A stretch of 15,177 bases of DNA from Myxococcota bacterium (GCA_018821745.1 JAHJLU010000110.1:1-15177), one strand, 5' to 3'. Shown: positions 8,554-15,177, counted from the first letter of the stretch. Notes: generated by a model not told the origin, from the letters alone. Translations and numbers: made by a program.

Positions 8554-8635
8554 GCGGAGATGAGATAATTTTGTGATTGCAAGGAAGCCATTGAAGGTTG
8601 TGGTAATGGGAAAAAAGGGTCACCGCACCGGGAAC

Positions 8636-8670
8636 TTGGGAGTGGGGCCTGCGAAGGGCCTGCATCCCAA
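8636..8670. repeat. Nested inverted repeat
   Basis: TTGGGA (8636-8641) pairs with TCCCAA (8665-8670). The interior contains GGCC (8646-8649) and GGCC (8657-8660), which can form an inner stem, within a direct repeat of GGGCCTGC. There is no adjoining T-run in either direction, so it is not a standard terminator. It could be a structured leader or a short repeat relic. Confidence 0.35.
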
Positions 8671-8799
8671 ATAAGCAGCGGGGAATTTGTGAGTGCTTGA
8701 AGATCAGGCGTACTTCTGGGGAAAAGTTGGAAAAACCATTTGCCCCATGGTGTGGAGTAAACGTTTCGAGTATGGTCTCAATCAGGTGAGAGTTTATCC

Positions 8800-9213
8800 A
8801 TGCTTGTAATTTCGTCTGATATTGTTCTGCCCGATAACGAATGGGAATTGACTGCCGTATGCTCACAGGGCAAAGGTGGGCAAAATGTCAATAAAGTCTC
8901 TACCGCTATCCATTTGCGGTTTGATATCAATGCTTCCTCACTCCCCGACTGGGTAAAAGCGCGATTGCTCCAGAGCGGTGACAGTAGAATAACCAAGGAA
9001 GGGGTGGTCGTGATTAAGGCCCAGTCCGAGAGGAGTCAGGAAAGAAATCGGGATGAGGCACTTTCTCGCCTTGCGGAACTTATCCGGAAGGCAATGATAA
9101 CCCAAAAACCGAGGAGGCCCACTCGACCCACTCGCGGATCTCTTGAAAGACGCTTGGAGACGAAGGCGAAGCGAAGTACCATAAAAAAGAATCGACAGAA
9201 AATTGATGTTTGA
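8800..9213 (+). CDS. arfB: Peptidyl-tRNA hydrolase ArfB (ribosome rescue factor)
   Basis: 137-aa release-factor-like protein that hydrolyses peptidyl-tRNA on ribosomes stalled without a stop codon. The catalytic GGQ (G26, G27, Q28) lies in SQGKGGQNVNKV, near the N-terminus as expected for a protein lacking the codon-recognition domains of RF1/RF2. The basic tail from about residue 103 (KPRRPTRPTRGSLERRLETK) is the ArfB-specific extension that enters the empty mRNA channel, and it distinguishes this gene from prfA/prfB fragments. The length is close to the roughly 140 aa of E. coli YaeJ. AGGTGAG lies 9 nt before the ATG and supports the start. It stands alone, divergent from the siderophore synthetase. 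No clear terminator follows. Confidence 0.95.
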   Translation: MLVISSDIVLPDNEWELTAVCSQGKGGQNVNKVSTAIHLRFDINASSLPDWVKARLLQSGDSRITKEGVVVIKAQSERSQERNRDEALSRLAELIRKAMITQKPRRPTRPTRGSLERRLETKAKRSTIKKNRQKIDV

Positions 9214-9315
9214 AACACCAGTTCCTGGAATTGCAAGGTCCCGTCATCTGGTCTGCTCACTAAAGTATTGGTAGCAAGCATATGATAAATTACTTCGGAT
9301 GCCGTAGAAATGGGC

Positions 9316-9348
9316 GAGTATCAAGCTGGAATTTGTTCTCCGGGAAAG
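9316..9348 (-). repeat. Dispersed 33-nt motif, copy C
   Basis: On the minus strand: CTTTCCCGGAGAACA, nine bases, then TTGATACTC. It matches copy B at 13 of 15 positions in the first block and at TTGATA in the second, with identical spacing. In this copy GTTCT and AGAAC can also form a 5-bp stem. It lies about 100 bp past the arfB stop, pointing back toward arfB. Confidence 0.5.
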
Positions 9349-9401
9349 AACTGAGGGGATAAAATTGTAGTAGTGCAAAAAATGGCGGGTTCTGGTTTTT
9401 G

Positions 9402-9429
9402 TTGATTGTTGGTGGTAAAAGCCTAAAAT
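9402..9429 (+). promoter_or_regulatory. Promoter candidate giving a leaderless mRNA for the downstream lipoprotein
   Basis: TTGATT (9402-9407) and TAAAAT (9424-9429) are separated by 16 bp. The expected transcription start, about 7 nt after the -10 box, falls on or next to the A of the ATG at 9436. No Shine-Dalgarno-like sequence precedes that ATG, which fits a leaderless transcript. Confidence 0.4.
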
Positions 9430-9435
9430 AGTCCC

Positions 9436-10749
9436 ATGAAGAGATTTGGAAGCATGCTCCTGTTACTCTTTTTCTTTGGTATGGCAGGATGTGAACAAAA
9501 CAATGAAAGAGGGAAGGTTCTCCCGGTGGTGTTCCCGAGCACAGTGTCGTTGACATCCACTGGAAGGATTTTTCATGAAATCACAGGACCTGACTGGGAG
9601 ACTCCAAACATTCCTGTAGGTGATGTGGTGTTTGTTGGTGACAATGGCGAACTCGACTCTTTTAATCGATTTTTCACTGAGGGCCTCGATGAACCTGCGG
9701 CTTTTGTAAGTGGAACTACAGTCAATATTGCTGTTCACCTGAAGGCACTTTCAGGGACCTGGTTTGCCGGGAGGATTTCATTGAGTGCGACATGGCAGCC
9801 TCTGATCATTTCAGATGGCTCAGCTGCTGTTGTTGCCTCTCGTATGATCGATGTGTCTCGACTTACAGACGATGGAACTGATGTAATCATGTCAACGGTG
9901 TCTTTGCCTTCAACAGTGGATATCATGGAACTGGAGATTCGTTACTCGCTTGATGGCACGGCGTTTAAAGAAAGTGAAGGCAGCAACCATCTGGTGAATC
10001 AGGTTTTTACAACTAATCACCTTCTCCCTTTATCCCTCAGGCAGCCGATCAGTGGGACTCCCGTGTACGGGCAGTCCATGCTGTGGGCCTCTGAATGGGC
10101 GGCAGGCCTGAGGGATATTGCCGCAGCAGAAGAAGATGAGGAACCAAATCGTTCCCAAAGCACAGAAGAAGAAGAAGATACGTTTGGCGACGAAGGATTG
10201 GAACTGGAGCATCAGGTCGCGTTGCGCATGATGCATGGTGTTTACGGACTCTCCTCTGAGGGAAAAAGCTATGGCCCTTTTCCCCGGCCCCTCGAGAAAG
10301 ATAATCGCGCACATGTGTACATTGATTTTCCCCGTTCTGCCTGTAGCGAGTATCGAGGAATTTTAATGTCGCTTATTGAATACCATGGTGTCGATGCTCA
10401 ATGGAAGTCCATCGCCTTTTTGAACCCATCGAGTACCTGGTACTCAATGTATGAAACAATTCCTATCGCTGCCTCGGGCCGCGAAGTTCAGGTGTGGCGC
10501 CATATTAATCATGTATTTGTTCAAGTGAATGGCCAGATATACGACGCTGTCTATGATCTGCACTCCCCGAATTTTAGCACCTATGAAGATACTCTTTTTG
10601 CCAGCTACTGCTTTGGGGAGGATGAGGCGTGCGACACCCCTGATGGTTGGTGTAACAATCCCCGGCCTGCAGATAGACCCTGTGTGGAGAATCCACCCGG
10701 GCTTGACCCCTCTCTGGGGATGACTATCGGTGAAGGAGAGATTTACTAA
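9436..10749 (+). CDS. Lipoprotein with probable transglutaminase-like cysteine hydrolase domain
   Basis: 437-aa predicted lipoprotein. The signal is MKRF followed by a hydrophobic stretch and FFFGMAGC, with the lipid-modified Cys at 19. Residues about 30-190 look beta-rich and match nothing I know. An acidic linker follows (about 230-252, with EEDEE and EEEED). The C-terminal part carries SACSEYRGILMSLIEYHGVDAQ with C303, NHVFVQVNGQIYD with H359, and D370. The order Cys in 'GxCxxYxxLL..L....G', then His in 'HVFVxV', then Asp is the triad layout of transglutaminase-like (papain-fold) peptidases. This is motif reasoning only. Further cysteines lie near the C-terminus. ATG 9436 is chosen because K2 and R3 give the signal its positive end; ATG 9454 would remove them. 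No Shine-Dalgarno sequence is visible. The partner or substrate is unknown. Confidence 0.75.
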   Translation: MKRFGSMLLLLFFFGMAGCEQNNERGKVLPVVFPSTVSLTSTGRIFHEITGPDWETPNIPVGDVVFVGDNGELDSFNRFFTEGLDEPAAFVSGTTVNIAVHLKALSGTWFAGRISLSATWQPLIISDGSAAVVASRMIDVSRLTDDGTDVIMSTVSLPSTVDIMELEIRYSLDGTAFKESEGSNHLVNQVFTTNHLLPLSLRQPISGTPVYGQSMLWASEWAAGLRDIAAAEEDEEPNRSQSTEEEEDTFGDEGLELEHQVALRMMHGVYGLSSEGKSYGPFPRPLEKDNRAHVYIDFPRSACSEYRGILMSLIEYHGVDAQWKSIAFLNPSSTWYSMYETIPIAASGREVQVWRHINHVFVQVNGQIYDAVYDLHSPNFSTYEDTLFASYCFGEDEACDTPDGWCNNPRPADRPCVENPPGLDPSLGMTIGEGEIY

Positions 10750-10768
10750 AATCCGCTGAGAATGGAAC

Positions 10769-10784
10769 GGTTGTAGAAACAACC
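10769..10784 (+). terminator. Hairpin after the lipoprotein gene, weak terminator or processing stem
   Basis: GGTTGT and ACAACC form a 6-bp stem with an AGAA tetraloop, starting 20 nt after the stop codon at 10747-10749. No T-run follows, so intrinsic termination is doubtful. Confidence 0.3.
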
Positions 10785-10959
10785 AACTATCGGCGGCGGG
10801 GTGAGGGCTTTACGTCATCCAGAACAGGGAGAACCACTGAAATTTTATGATCATGGTGAATTTTCTTGCTTTGGGGAGATCTTTGTGACAACGAGGGAGC
10901 GCACGGCGTGGCCCCCATCTGGGAGCAGCAGTCGTCGGGCTGGAAATCAGTGTGTGAAG

Positions 10960-12783
10960 ATGAAAGTAAATGAAAAAATACGCAATATCGCCATTATCGC
11001 CCATGTCGATCATGGCAAGACGACCCTTGTGGATAATATGTTCAGGCAGGCAGGAGTATTTCGGGCCGAGGAAGAAAGCGTTGATCGCGTTATGGATTCC
11101 GGGGATCTGGAGCGGGAACGAGGTATTACCATCTCTGCGAAGAACTGTTCTGTCACGTGGCACGATGTAAAAATTAACATCATAGACACGCCGGGCCATG
11201 CCGATTTCGGTGGTGAAGTGGAGCGTGGTCTTTCTATGGCCGATGGTGCTGTGGTTCTGGTTGACGCTTCTGAGGGGCCTCTGCCGCAGACGCGTTTTGT
11301 GTTGGAAAAAGCATTGGCGAGAAATCTGGCCATTATTGTTGTGATCAATAAAGTGGATCGTAAAGACGCCAGAATTGGACAGGTCCTCGACGAAGTATAT
11401 GATCTGTTGATAGATCTCGATGCAACTGAGGTGCAGTTGGAATTCGAGCCGCTGTTTGCCATCGGTCGAGACGGCGTGGCGTCCAAAGACCCTGAAAATA
11501 TGGGGCCTGATCTTTCTGTACTGTTTGAGAAAATTCTCTCCGAGGTGCCAGCACCGAGCTACGATGAAAAGGCCCCCTTTCAGATGTTGGTTTCAGACCT
11601 TGGATACTCGGACTATCTTGGACGACTGGCCATTGGTAAAATTGCAAACGGTGAAGCCAAAGCGAATGACAGCCTCATCCGAATCGGAGCCACCGAAACA
11701 AAACCGCTTCGGGTGACTCGTCTCCAGGCCTACTCAGGGCTCTCGATTGTCTCGGTGGATCAGGCTGAAGCTGGTGATATCATAGTGCTCTCCGGAATTG
11801 AAGAGGTGAAGATTGGGGACACTGTCTGTCATGCAGATTTCCCCAGCGCCCTGCCGAGAATTACCGTTGACGAGCCCACTGTTTACATGCGGTTTACCAT
11901 TAATCGAGGCCCCTATAACGGGCAGGAAGGGAAACACGTTCAGTCAAGCAGACTCAGGGAAAGACTTCTCAAGGAAACGCTTGTGAATGTGGCCATCGCC
12001 GTGGAGGAGAGTGAGGATAAAGACAGCTTTATCGTAAAGGGTCGTGGAGAATTCCAGATGGCGATTCTCATTGAATCCATGAGGCGGGAAGGATTTGAAC
12101 TCTGTGTGGGGCGTCCCCAGGTGGCCATGAAAACAGTGGGGGGAAAAGTCATGGAACCGATTGAAATTCTGCAGGTTGACTGTGAAGAACAGTATATGGG
12201 AGTTGTTACTGAGAAGCTCTCATATCGAAAAGGTGTTCTCACATCGGTGCGCAACGTGACCGGACGAGTTAAGCTGGAGTTTTCGATCCCTGCCAGGTCT
12301 TTGATTGGGTACCGGGATATATTTCTTACGGATACTAAAGGAACCGGGATAATGAACTCATACTTTAAGGGGTATGAGGAATACCGCGGTGAGTTCCCCT
12401 CTCGTTTTACGGGTTCCATTGTTGCGGATCGACTTGGTCGTGCAATCCCATATGCAATGTTCCACCTTGAACCTCGGGGAAAACTCTTTGTCCAACCCGG
12501 AGACCTGGTCTATGAGGGCATGATTGTGGGTGAGCATAATCGGGAGAACGATATCAATGTGAATGTGTGTAAGGAGAAAAAGCTTTCCAATATGCGTGCC
12601 TCGGGGAAAGATGAAAACATTACATGCACAAAGGTTAAACCCATGAGCCTCGAGGAGGCCATTACCTTTATCCGGGATGATGAGATGGTTGAAGTAACAC
12701 CAAAATCCATTAGGCTTCGAAAAACGGAGCTCTCCGCGCAGGTGCGGCACACTTCGACCGGTATGAAAAAGAAGACCGCTTGA
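10960..12783 (+). CDS. typA: Ribosome-associated translational GTPase TypA/BipA
   Basis: 607-aa translation-factor GTPase that binds the 70S/50S ribosome and helps 50S assembly, mainly under cold or stress. G1 is AHVDHGKT (14-21), G2 RGITI (54-58), G3 DTPGH (76-80) followed by ADFGGEVER, and G4 NKVD (130-133). At the G5 position, where many homologues have SAxxG, there is FAIGRDG (166-172). EF-G-like domains follow (EEQYMGVVTEKLSYRKG), then the TypA-specific C-terminal domain (GMIVGEHNRENDINVNVCKE). The frame is open back to 10801, but homology begins at KIRNIAIIAHVDHGKT, so ATG 10960 is the natural start. GTG 10954 is an alternative, and no strong Shine-Dalgarno sequence is seen. The 210 bp upstream may hold its promoter. 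It converges with the metallophosphoesterase gene, 44 bp apart, with no clear terminator. Confidence 0.97.
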   Translation: MKVNEKIRNIAIIAHVDHGKTTLVDNMFRQAGVFRAEEESVDRVMDSGDLERERGITISAKNCSVTWHDVKINIIDTPGHADFGGEVERGLSMADGAVVLVDASEGPLPQTRFVLEKALARNLAIIVVINKVDRKDARIGQVLDEVYDLLIDLDATEVQLEFEPLFAIGRDGVASKDPENMGPDLSVLFEKILSEVPAPSYDEKAPFQMLVSDLGYSDYLGRLAIGKIANGEAKANDSLIRIGATETKPLRVTRLQAYSGLSIVSVDQAEAGDIIVLSGIEEVKIGDTVCHADFPSALPRITVDEPTVYMRFTINRGPYNGQEGKHVQSSRLRERLLKETLVNVAIAVEESEDKDSFIVKGRGEFQMAILIESMRREGFELCVGRPQVAMKTVGGKVMEPIEILQVDCEEQYMGVVTEKLSYRKGVLTSVRNVTGRVKLEFSIPARSLIGYRDIFLTDTKGTGIMNSYFKGYEEYRGEFPSRFTGSIVADRLGRAIPYAMFHLEPRGKLFVQPGDLVYEGMIVGEHNRENDINVNVCKEKKLSNMRASGKDENITCTKVKPMSLEEAITFIRDDEMVEVTPKSIRLRKTELSAQVRHTSTGMKKKTA

Positions 12784-12827
12784 TACAGCTCTGTTGTCGG
12801 TGGTATTTTATGTGATTTACAGAATGA

Positions 12828-14612
12828 TCAATCAGGGAGGAAATGCAGGGATTCCACGTCACGATGAGGCAGGGCGTCCAGGTGGGTTCGCAAATCGGGG
12901 GGCAGGGCAAAGTGTAGTTTCACATTCCGATCGGTAGGCTCTCCCCGCAACGCGCTGGCTCCTCGTCCCTCTTGGACATCCAGGAGCGCATAAAATCGCC
13001 CACCTTCTGCAACATGCCCCGGTGCAATGGAATAATCCACAAGCGTGGCGTAAATTACACCTGTACCGTCGCCGTTGTTGGCGATCTCATAAAACCGAAT
13101 TTGCTGGGGCCAATCGATATTTGAAGGGACCTGAACTTCCCAGTATCCGCGCCATGGTTCTGACGGTGTTGGAGAGGGGTGTGGGTAGACCCGGTTCAGG
13201 TGACCATGCCCTACAACATGCAGGACCACATTTGGATACTCATGGAAAAGTGCTATCAGTTGAGCACCCATATTCTCCACTTCGTTGGCAGGGTGATGGC
13301 TGATGATAATAACCAGTTTGTTCTGGGATTCCAGAAGCACAAGCTGCTCCTCCAACCACGCCATTTGGGCCGCATCCAATGCACCGAGGGACCTGTCTGT
13401 AGAGGTGCAAGCGGAAGTGGTATCAAGGGAAATTAGTGCGACAGGGATTCCGGGGATGGGTGATTCTGCCATCCAGTAAGAAAACTCGTTATCAATGTTG
13501 TCAGCAGTGAACCCATGTCCGGGAGGACCGTGGGTCGTGCTTGCTGCTATTGTTTGCATGAAGGACTGCATGTCATGGTAAAAGCGATTGGAGTCAGCAA
13601 CTACGGAAGCATTTGAGAAATAATCATCACTCGTGGGGACGTGACAGCGGTCGGGCACATCGGAGTAGCAGTAACCTCCCACACACTGGGGAACGTTGAA
13701 GCAGGTCGGAGTAACACTGTCGGAGAGCCACAGGGTTGCGGAGTCACCGGTTGGGGCGGCCAGAATGGGAGTATTTACCGACCCGATGTACCAGACATCG
13801 TGATTTCCCATGCAAATGTACCACGGCACCGAAGGGGAAAGTCCACTGGCCTGGAAGGGGTCGTGGGGGTCGGGCAGTGTTCCCGGTCTAGGATCATCAT
13901 CAACTCCTGTGTCAGGGTTGGCGATGCCTCCTTCCAATACTTTCAGGAAAAGCGCCAGCTCAGTGCCAAGGTGATTGTCAGTGACATCTCCGGAAAAAAC
14001 CATGAAGTCCTGAGGACGGATTTCTGCAAATGCGTTGATTGTCCGCATGGCCGAATCCAGAAGTTGACTGGTGAATACTTCCTGGGGGCGCCAGGCAGAG
14101 TTTGAGGCGATGGGAGAGTGAATTACTCTTGCAGGGCTTTCCTCATCTATAATATGCACATCTGACATGTGGGAGAAGTACGAAAGGGAACATTGGGCGG
14201 CCACACTGCCATCGGAGAAGGAAAGCGCATTGAGATCATCTCTGTCGAGCCATGGTTCACCGGGGCCGTCCTCTGTCAGGCCAAAATAAGGACGGAGATC
14301 TTCGAAAAGAGGTGCCTCTTCCAGTACTCCAATAATTGTTTTAGTAATTGTTGTTGTTGGTCTTGGTATAGGGTTTCCGCCATCAACGTCCTGACCACCG
14401 TCGGCATCAACTCCACCATCTGTATTGGTGTTATTTGAATTATTGATATTGTTAGTATTATTAGTGTTGTTGGCATTATTAGTGTTATTGGAATTACTCG
14501 TACTGTGTTTGTCATCAGCACACGATACAAGACCGGCAAGACCCGTTGTTATTAGAAATGTTCTTCGGGAGGAAGAATAATTCGGGGCATTTGGGGTTTC
14601 AGAGTCGTTCAT
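12828..14612 (-). CDS. Tat-exported calcineurin-like metallophosphoesterase lipoprotein
   Basis: 594-aa secreted phosphoesterase. The N-terminus has the twin-arginine motif SRRTFLI (R16, R17) and then LVSC (C31), so it is probably exported folded by Tat and lipidated. Residues 40-64 are an Asn/Thr-rich tether, followed by GGVDADGG-type sequence. The dimetal site is complete: D151 and H153 in SDVH, D209 and N213 in GDVTDN, N270-H271-D272 in GNHD, H439/H440 in SHHP, and G468-H469-G470-H471. This is the calcineurin-like fold. The substrate (nucleotide, phospholipid or phosphoprotein) cannot be told. An ATG at 14657 is in frame, but the start is placed at 14612. GGAG lies 6 nt before it (14619-14622), and the predicted promoter would start transcription downstream of 14657. 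Six Cys cluster at about 315-334 (CFNVPQCVGGYCYSDVPDRC), suggesting disulfides outside the cytoplasm. Confidence 0.9.
   Translation of the reverse strand: MNDSETPNAPNYSSSRRTFLITTGLAGLVSCADDKHSTSNSNNTNNANNTNNTNNINNSNNTNTDGGVDADGGQDVDGGNPIPRPTTTITKTIIGVLEEAPLFEDLRPYFGLTEDGPGEPWLDRDDLNALSFSDGSVAAQCSLSYFSHMSDVHIIDEESPARVIHSPIASNSAWRPQEVFTSQLLDSAMRTINAFAEIRPQDFMVFSGDVTDNHLGTELALFLKVLEGGIANPDTGVDDDPRPGTLPDPHDPFQASGLSPSVPWYICMGNHDVWYIGSVNTPILAAPTGDSATLWLSDSVTPTCFNVPQCVGGYCYSDVPDRCHVPTSDDYFSNASVVADSNRFYHDMQSFMQTIAASTTHGPPGHGFTADNIDNEFSYWMAESPIPGIPVALISLDTTSACTSTDRSLGALDAAQMAWLEEQLVLLESQNKLVIIISHHPANEVENMGAQLIALFHEYPNVVLHVVGHGHLNRVYPHPSPTPSEPWRGYWEVQVPSNIDWPQQIRFYEIANNGDGTGVIYATLVDYSIAPGHVAEGGRFYALLDVQEGRGASALRGEPTDRNVKLHFALPPDLRTHLDALPHRDVESLHFLPD
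14421..14495 (-). repeat. Degenerate 9-nt repeat coding for Asn-Asn-Thr tether
   Basis: Within the metallophosphoesterase gene, codons 40-64 read as runs of Asn-Asn followed by Thr, Ala, Ile or Ser (for example NNTNNANNTNNTNNI). The DNA is a degenerate 9-nt repeat, visible on the + strand as ATTATTAGTGTT-like units. Such tracts change length by slippage and give a flexible spacer between the lipid anchor and the enzyme. Confidence 0.8.
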
Positions 14613-14641
14613 TTTAGGCTCCTTTTCATTATCCTCTCTAG

Positions 14642-14670
14642 AGTATGACCTCTGCATGATCAGTTGGCAA
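14642..14670 (-). promoter_or_regulatory. Promoter candidate of the metallophosphoesterase gene
   Basis: On the minus strand, TTGCCA (14665-14670, five of six) and CATACT (14642-14647, four of six) are 17 bp apart. Transcription would start near 14635, giving a leader of about 23 nt that contains the GGAG ribosome-binding site. This excludes the in-frame ATG at 14657 as the start. Confidence 0.45.
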
Positions 14671-14704
14671 GTCTCAAATGTGAAGGAAAACCCTATAGGT
14701 TAAC

Positions 14705-14729
14705 AGGTTGGAGCCGCCAACACTTTTTT
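14705..14729 (+). terminator. Short hairpin plus T-run, possible + strand intrinsic terminator
   Basis: GTTGG (14707-14711) and CCAAC (14717-14721) pair around AGCCG. The stem extends by two more pairs across a bulge, and six T follow (14724-14729). No + strand gene ends nearby, since the neighbour is on the minus strand. It may end an unrecognised or antisense transcript, insulate the transposase, or be a repeat relic. Confidence 0.35.
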
Positions 14730-14733
14730 AATT

Positions 14734-14749
14734 CTCCAAAATATTGGAG
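14734..14749. repeat. 16-bp inverted repeat
   Basis: CTCCAA and TTGGAG pair around AATA. It lies 5 bp after the T-run of the preceding hairpin and 30 bp before copy B of the dispersed motif. REP-like and regulator-site interpretations are both open. Confidence 0.4.
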
Positions 14750-14779
14750 GCAGAGAATAGCAGGGATACTCCCCCAAAA

Positions 14780-14812
14780 CTTTCCCGGGGAACGCAATTC
14801 ACCTTGATATAG
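14780..14812 (+). repeat. Dispersed 33-nt motif, copy B
   Basis: CTTTCCCGGGGAACG, nine bases, then TTGATATAG. It is nearly identical to copy A and close to copy C. It ends 147 bp before the start of the REP-type transposase and points toward it. Confidence 0.6.
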
Positions 14813-14959
14813 CTTCCTTTGAGGGTTTTTCTCCCGCTGTCACCGCCTTCATAAGCCCCTCGCTGCTTTTCTCCTGTAATCTCTATTGATTATCGATTAA
14901 TTTCGACAATTTCACTTCCTCCTTGCAACACTCCCCCTCCACCGAACGATAACAGATGC

Positions 14960-15177
14960 ATGTTACCAAACCCTGTTATCCCAAATTCTGTCCACTTCCT
15001 CACCAGAAGAACCATTAATGGCCATTTCTTCCTCAAACCAGACAGCGAAACCTGCCATATTTTCCGTTTCCTCCTCGCTGCCCTCGCTGAACGCTATTCT
15101 ATCCTGGTCCATCACTTCGTTATCATGGCAAATCACTACCACCTCATCGTGACAGACCAGGGCATCAATATCAATAG
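14960..15177 (+). CDS. REP-associated tyrosine (Y1/HUH) transposase, N-terminal part
   Basis: The first 72 codons of a gene that runs off the right edge. Translation begins MLPNPVIPNSVHFLTRR and continues with HFFLKPDSE, then FRFLLAALAERYSILVHHFV, then VIMANHYHLIVTDQ. The NHYHLIV segment holds the HUH metal-binding pair (H59, H61) of Y1 transposases. The leading 'TRRT...FFLKPD' and 'LAERYxI' match the REP-associated (RAYT) branch as I remember it. These enzymes cut single-stranded DNA at short palindromic REP repeats and are usually single-copy domesticated genes. The catalytic Tyr lies outside the window. The start is the first ATG in this frame; the frame stays open further upstream without an ATG, and no ribosome-binding site is evident. 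A conserved short motif and two hairpins lie just upstream. Confidence 0.85.
   Translation, partial: MLPNPVIPNSVHFLTRRTINGHFFLKPDSETCHIFRFLLAALAERYSILVHHFVIMANHYHLIVTDQGININ

Larger units (their letters stand above)
8417..8799. other. Divergent intergenic region between siderophore synthetase and arfB
   Basis: 383 bp with no convincing gene. It holds the minus-strand promoter and palindrome of the siderophore synthetase (8437-8483), copy A of the dispersed 33-nt motif (8521-8553) and a nested inverted repeat (8636-8670). No sequence close to the classical Fur box was found. No clear arfB promoter could be assigned by eye. Confidence 0.6.
14613..14959. other. Divergent intergenic region between metallophosphoesterase and REP-type transposase
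   Basis: 347 bp without a convincing gene. It contains the metallophosphoesterase ribosome-binding site and promoter, a hairpin with a T-run (14705-14729), a second inverted repeat (14734-14749) and copy B of the dispersed motif (14780-14812). The rest is fairly AT-rich and shows no clear ribosome-binding site before the transposase. Confidence 0.6.

Noticed and set aside
8562..8580. GAGATAATTTTGTGATT as a Fur box
   Set aside because: Too few matches to the GATAAT-based inverted repeat, and it lies upstream of the assigned promoter.
8700..8735. Minus-strand TTTTCCCCAGAAGT with TTCAAG downstream, a possible degenerate motif copy
   Set aside because: Alignment needs an indel and the second block does not match TTRATA.
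10826..10852. GGGAGAACC then nine bases then TTATGAT before typA, resembling half of the dispersed motif
   Set aside because: The CTTTCC half is absent and the tail matches poorly; too weak to count as a fourth copy.
10801..10959. 53-residue N-terminal extension of TypA
   Set aside because: No homology to TypA, which normally starts a few residues before RNIAIIAHVDHGKT, and the composition looks non-coding.
14613..14657. 15-residue extension of the metallophosphoesterase from ATG 14657
   Set aside because: The strong GGAG site serves ATG 14612, and the likely transcription start is downstream of 14657.

Overview
The window looks like chromosomal sequence from a Myxococcota-type (former Deltaproteobacteria) bacterium, possibly close to Bradymonadia or Sandaracinaceae. 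This is inferred from style, not from a marker gene. The clues are large Cys-rich lipoproteins with EGF-like and PPC-like modules, a Tat lipoprotein with an Asn-Asn-Thr spacer followed by a GGVDADGG-type spacer, and a Dcp-type peptidase next to a secreted clostripain-like protease. No phage, plasmid or CRISPR feature is visible.

Left part (1-5632, + strand): the 3' part of a Dcp-type M3 metallopeptidase whose start lies outside the window; 22 bp later an 875-aa lipoprotein combining EGF-like and PPC-like modules with a C-terminal C11 (clostripain) protease; then an unassigned 270-aa two-domain cytoplasmic protein. The first two look like a peptide-degrading pair.

Middle part (5637-8416, - strand): a 647-aa IucA/IucC-family (NIS) siderophore synthetase, followed 104 bp downstream by a 243-aa lipoprotein with 32 cysteines. 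A good sigma70-like promoter precedes the synthetase, and a perfect 12-bp palindrome sits at the predicted transcription start.

Right part (8800-15177): arfB (stalled-ribosome rescue hydrolase), a 437-aa lipoprotein with a probable transglutaminase-like C-terminus and a possibly leaderless mRNA, typA/bipA (ribosome-associated GTPase), a convergent Tat-exported metallophosphoesterase lipoprotein with an Asn-rich tether, and the 5' end of a REP-associated (Y1/HUH) transposase running off the right edge.

The most unusual signal is a 33-nt intergenic motif present three times: 8521-8553 (+), 9316-9348 (-) and 14780-14812 (+). It has a 15-nt block containing TTCC-N3-GGAA-like symmetry, exactly nine variable bases, then TTRATA. 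One copy lies 147 bp upstream of the REP-type transposase, so it may be the target repeat of that enzyme. A regulator or sigma-factor site is the main alternative.
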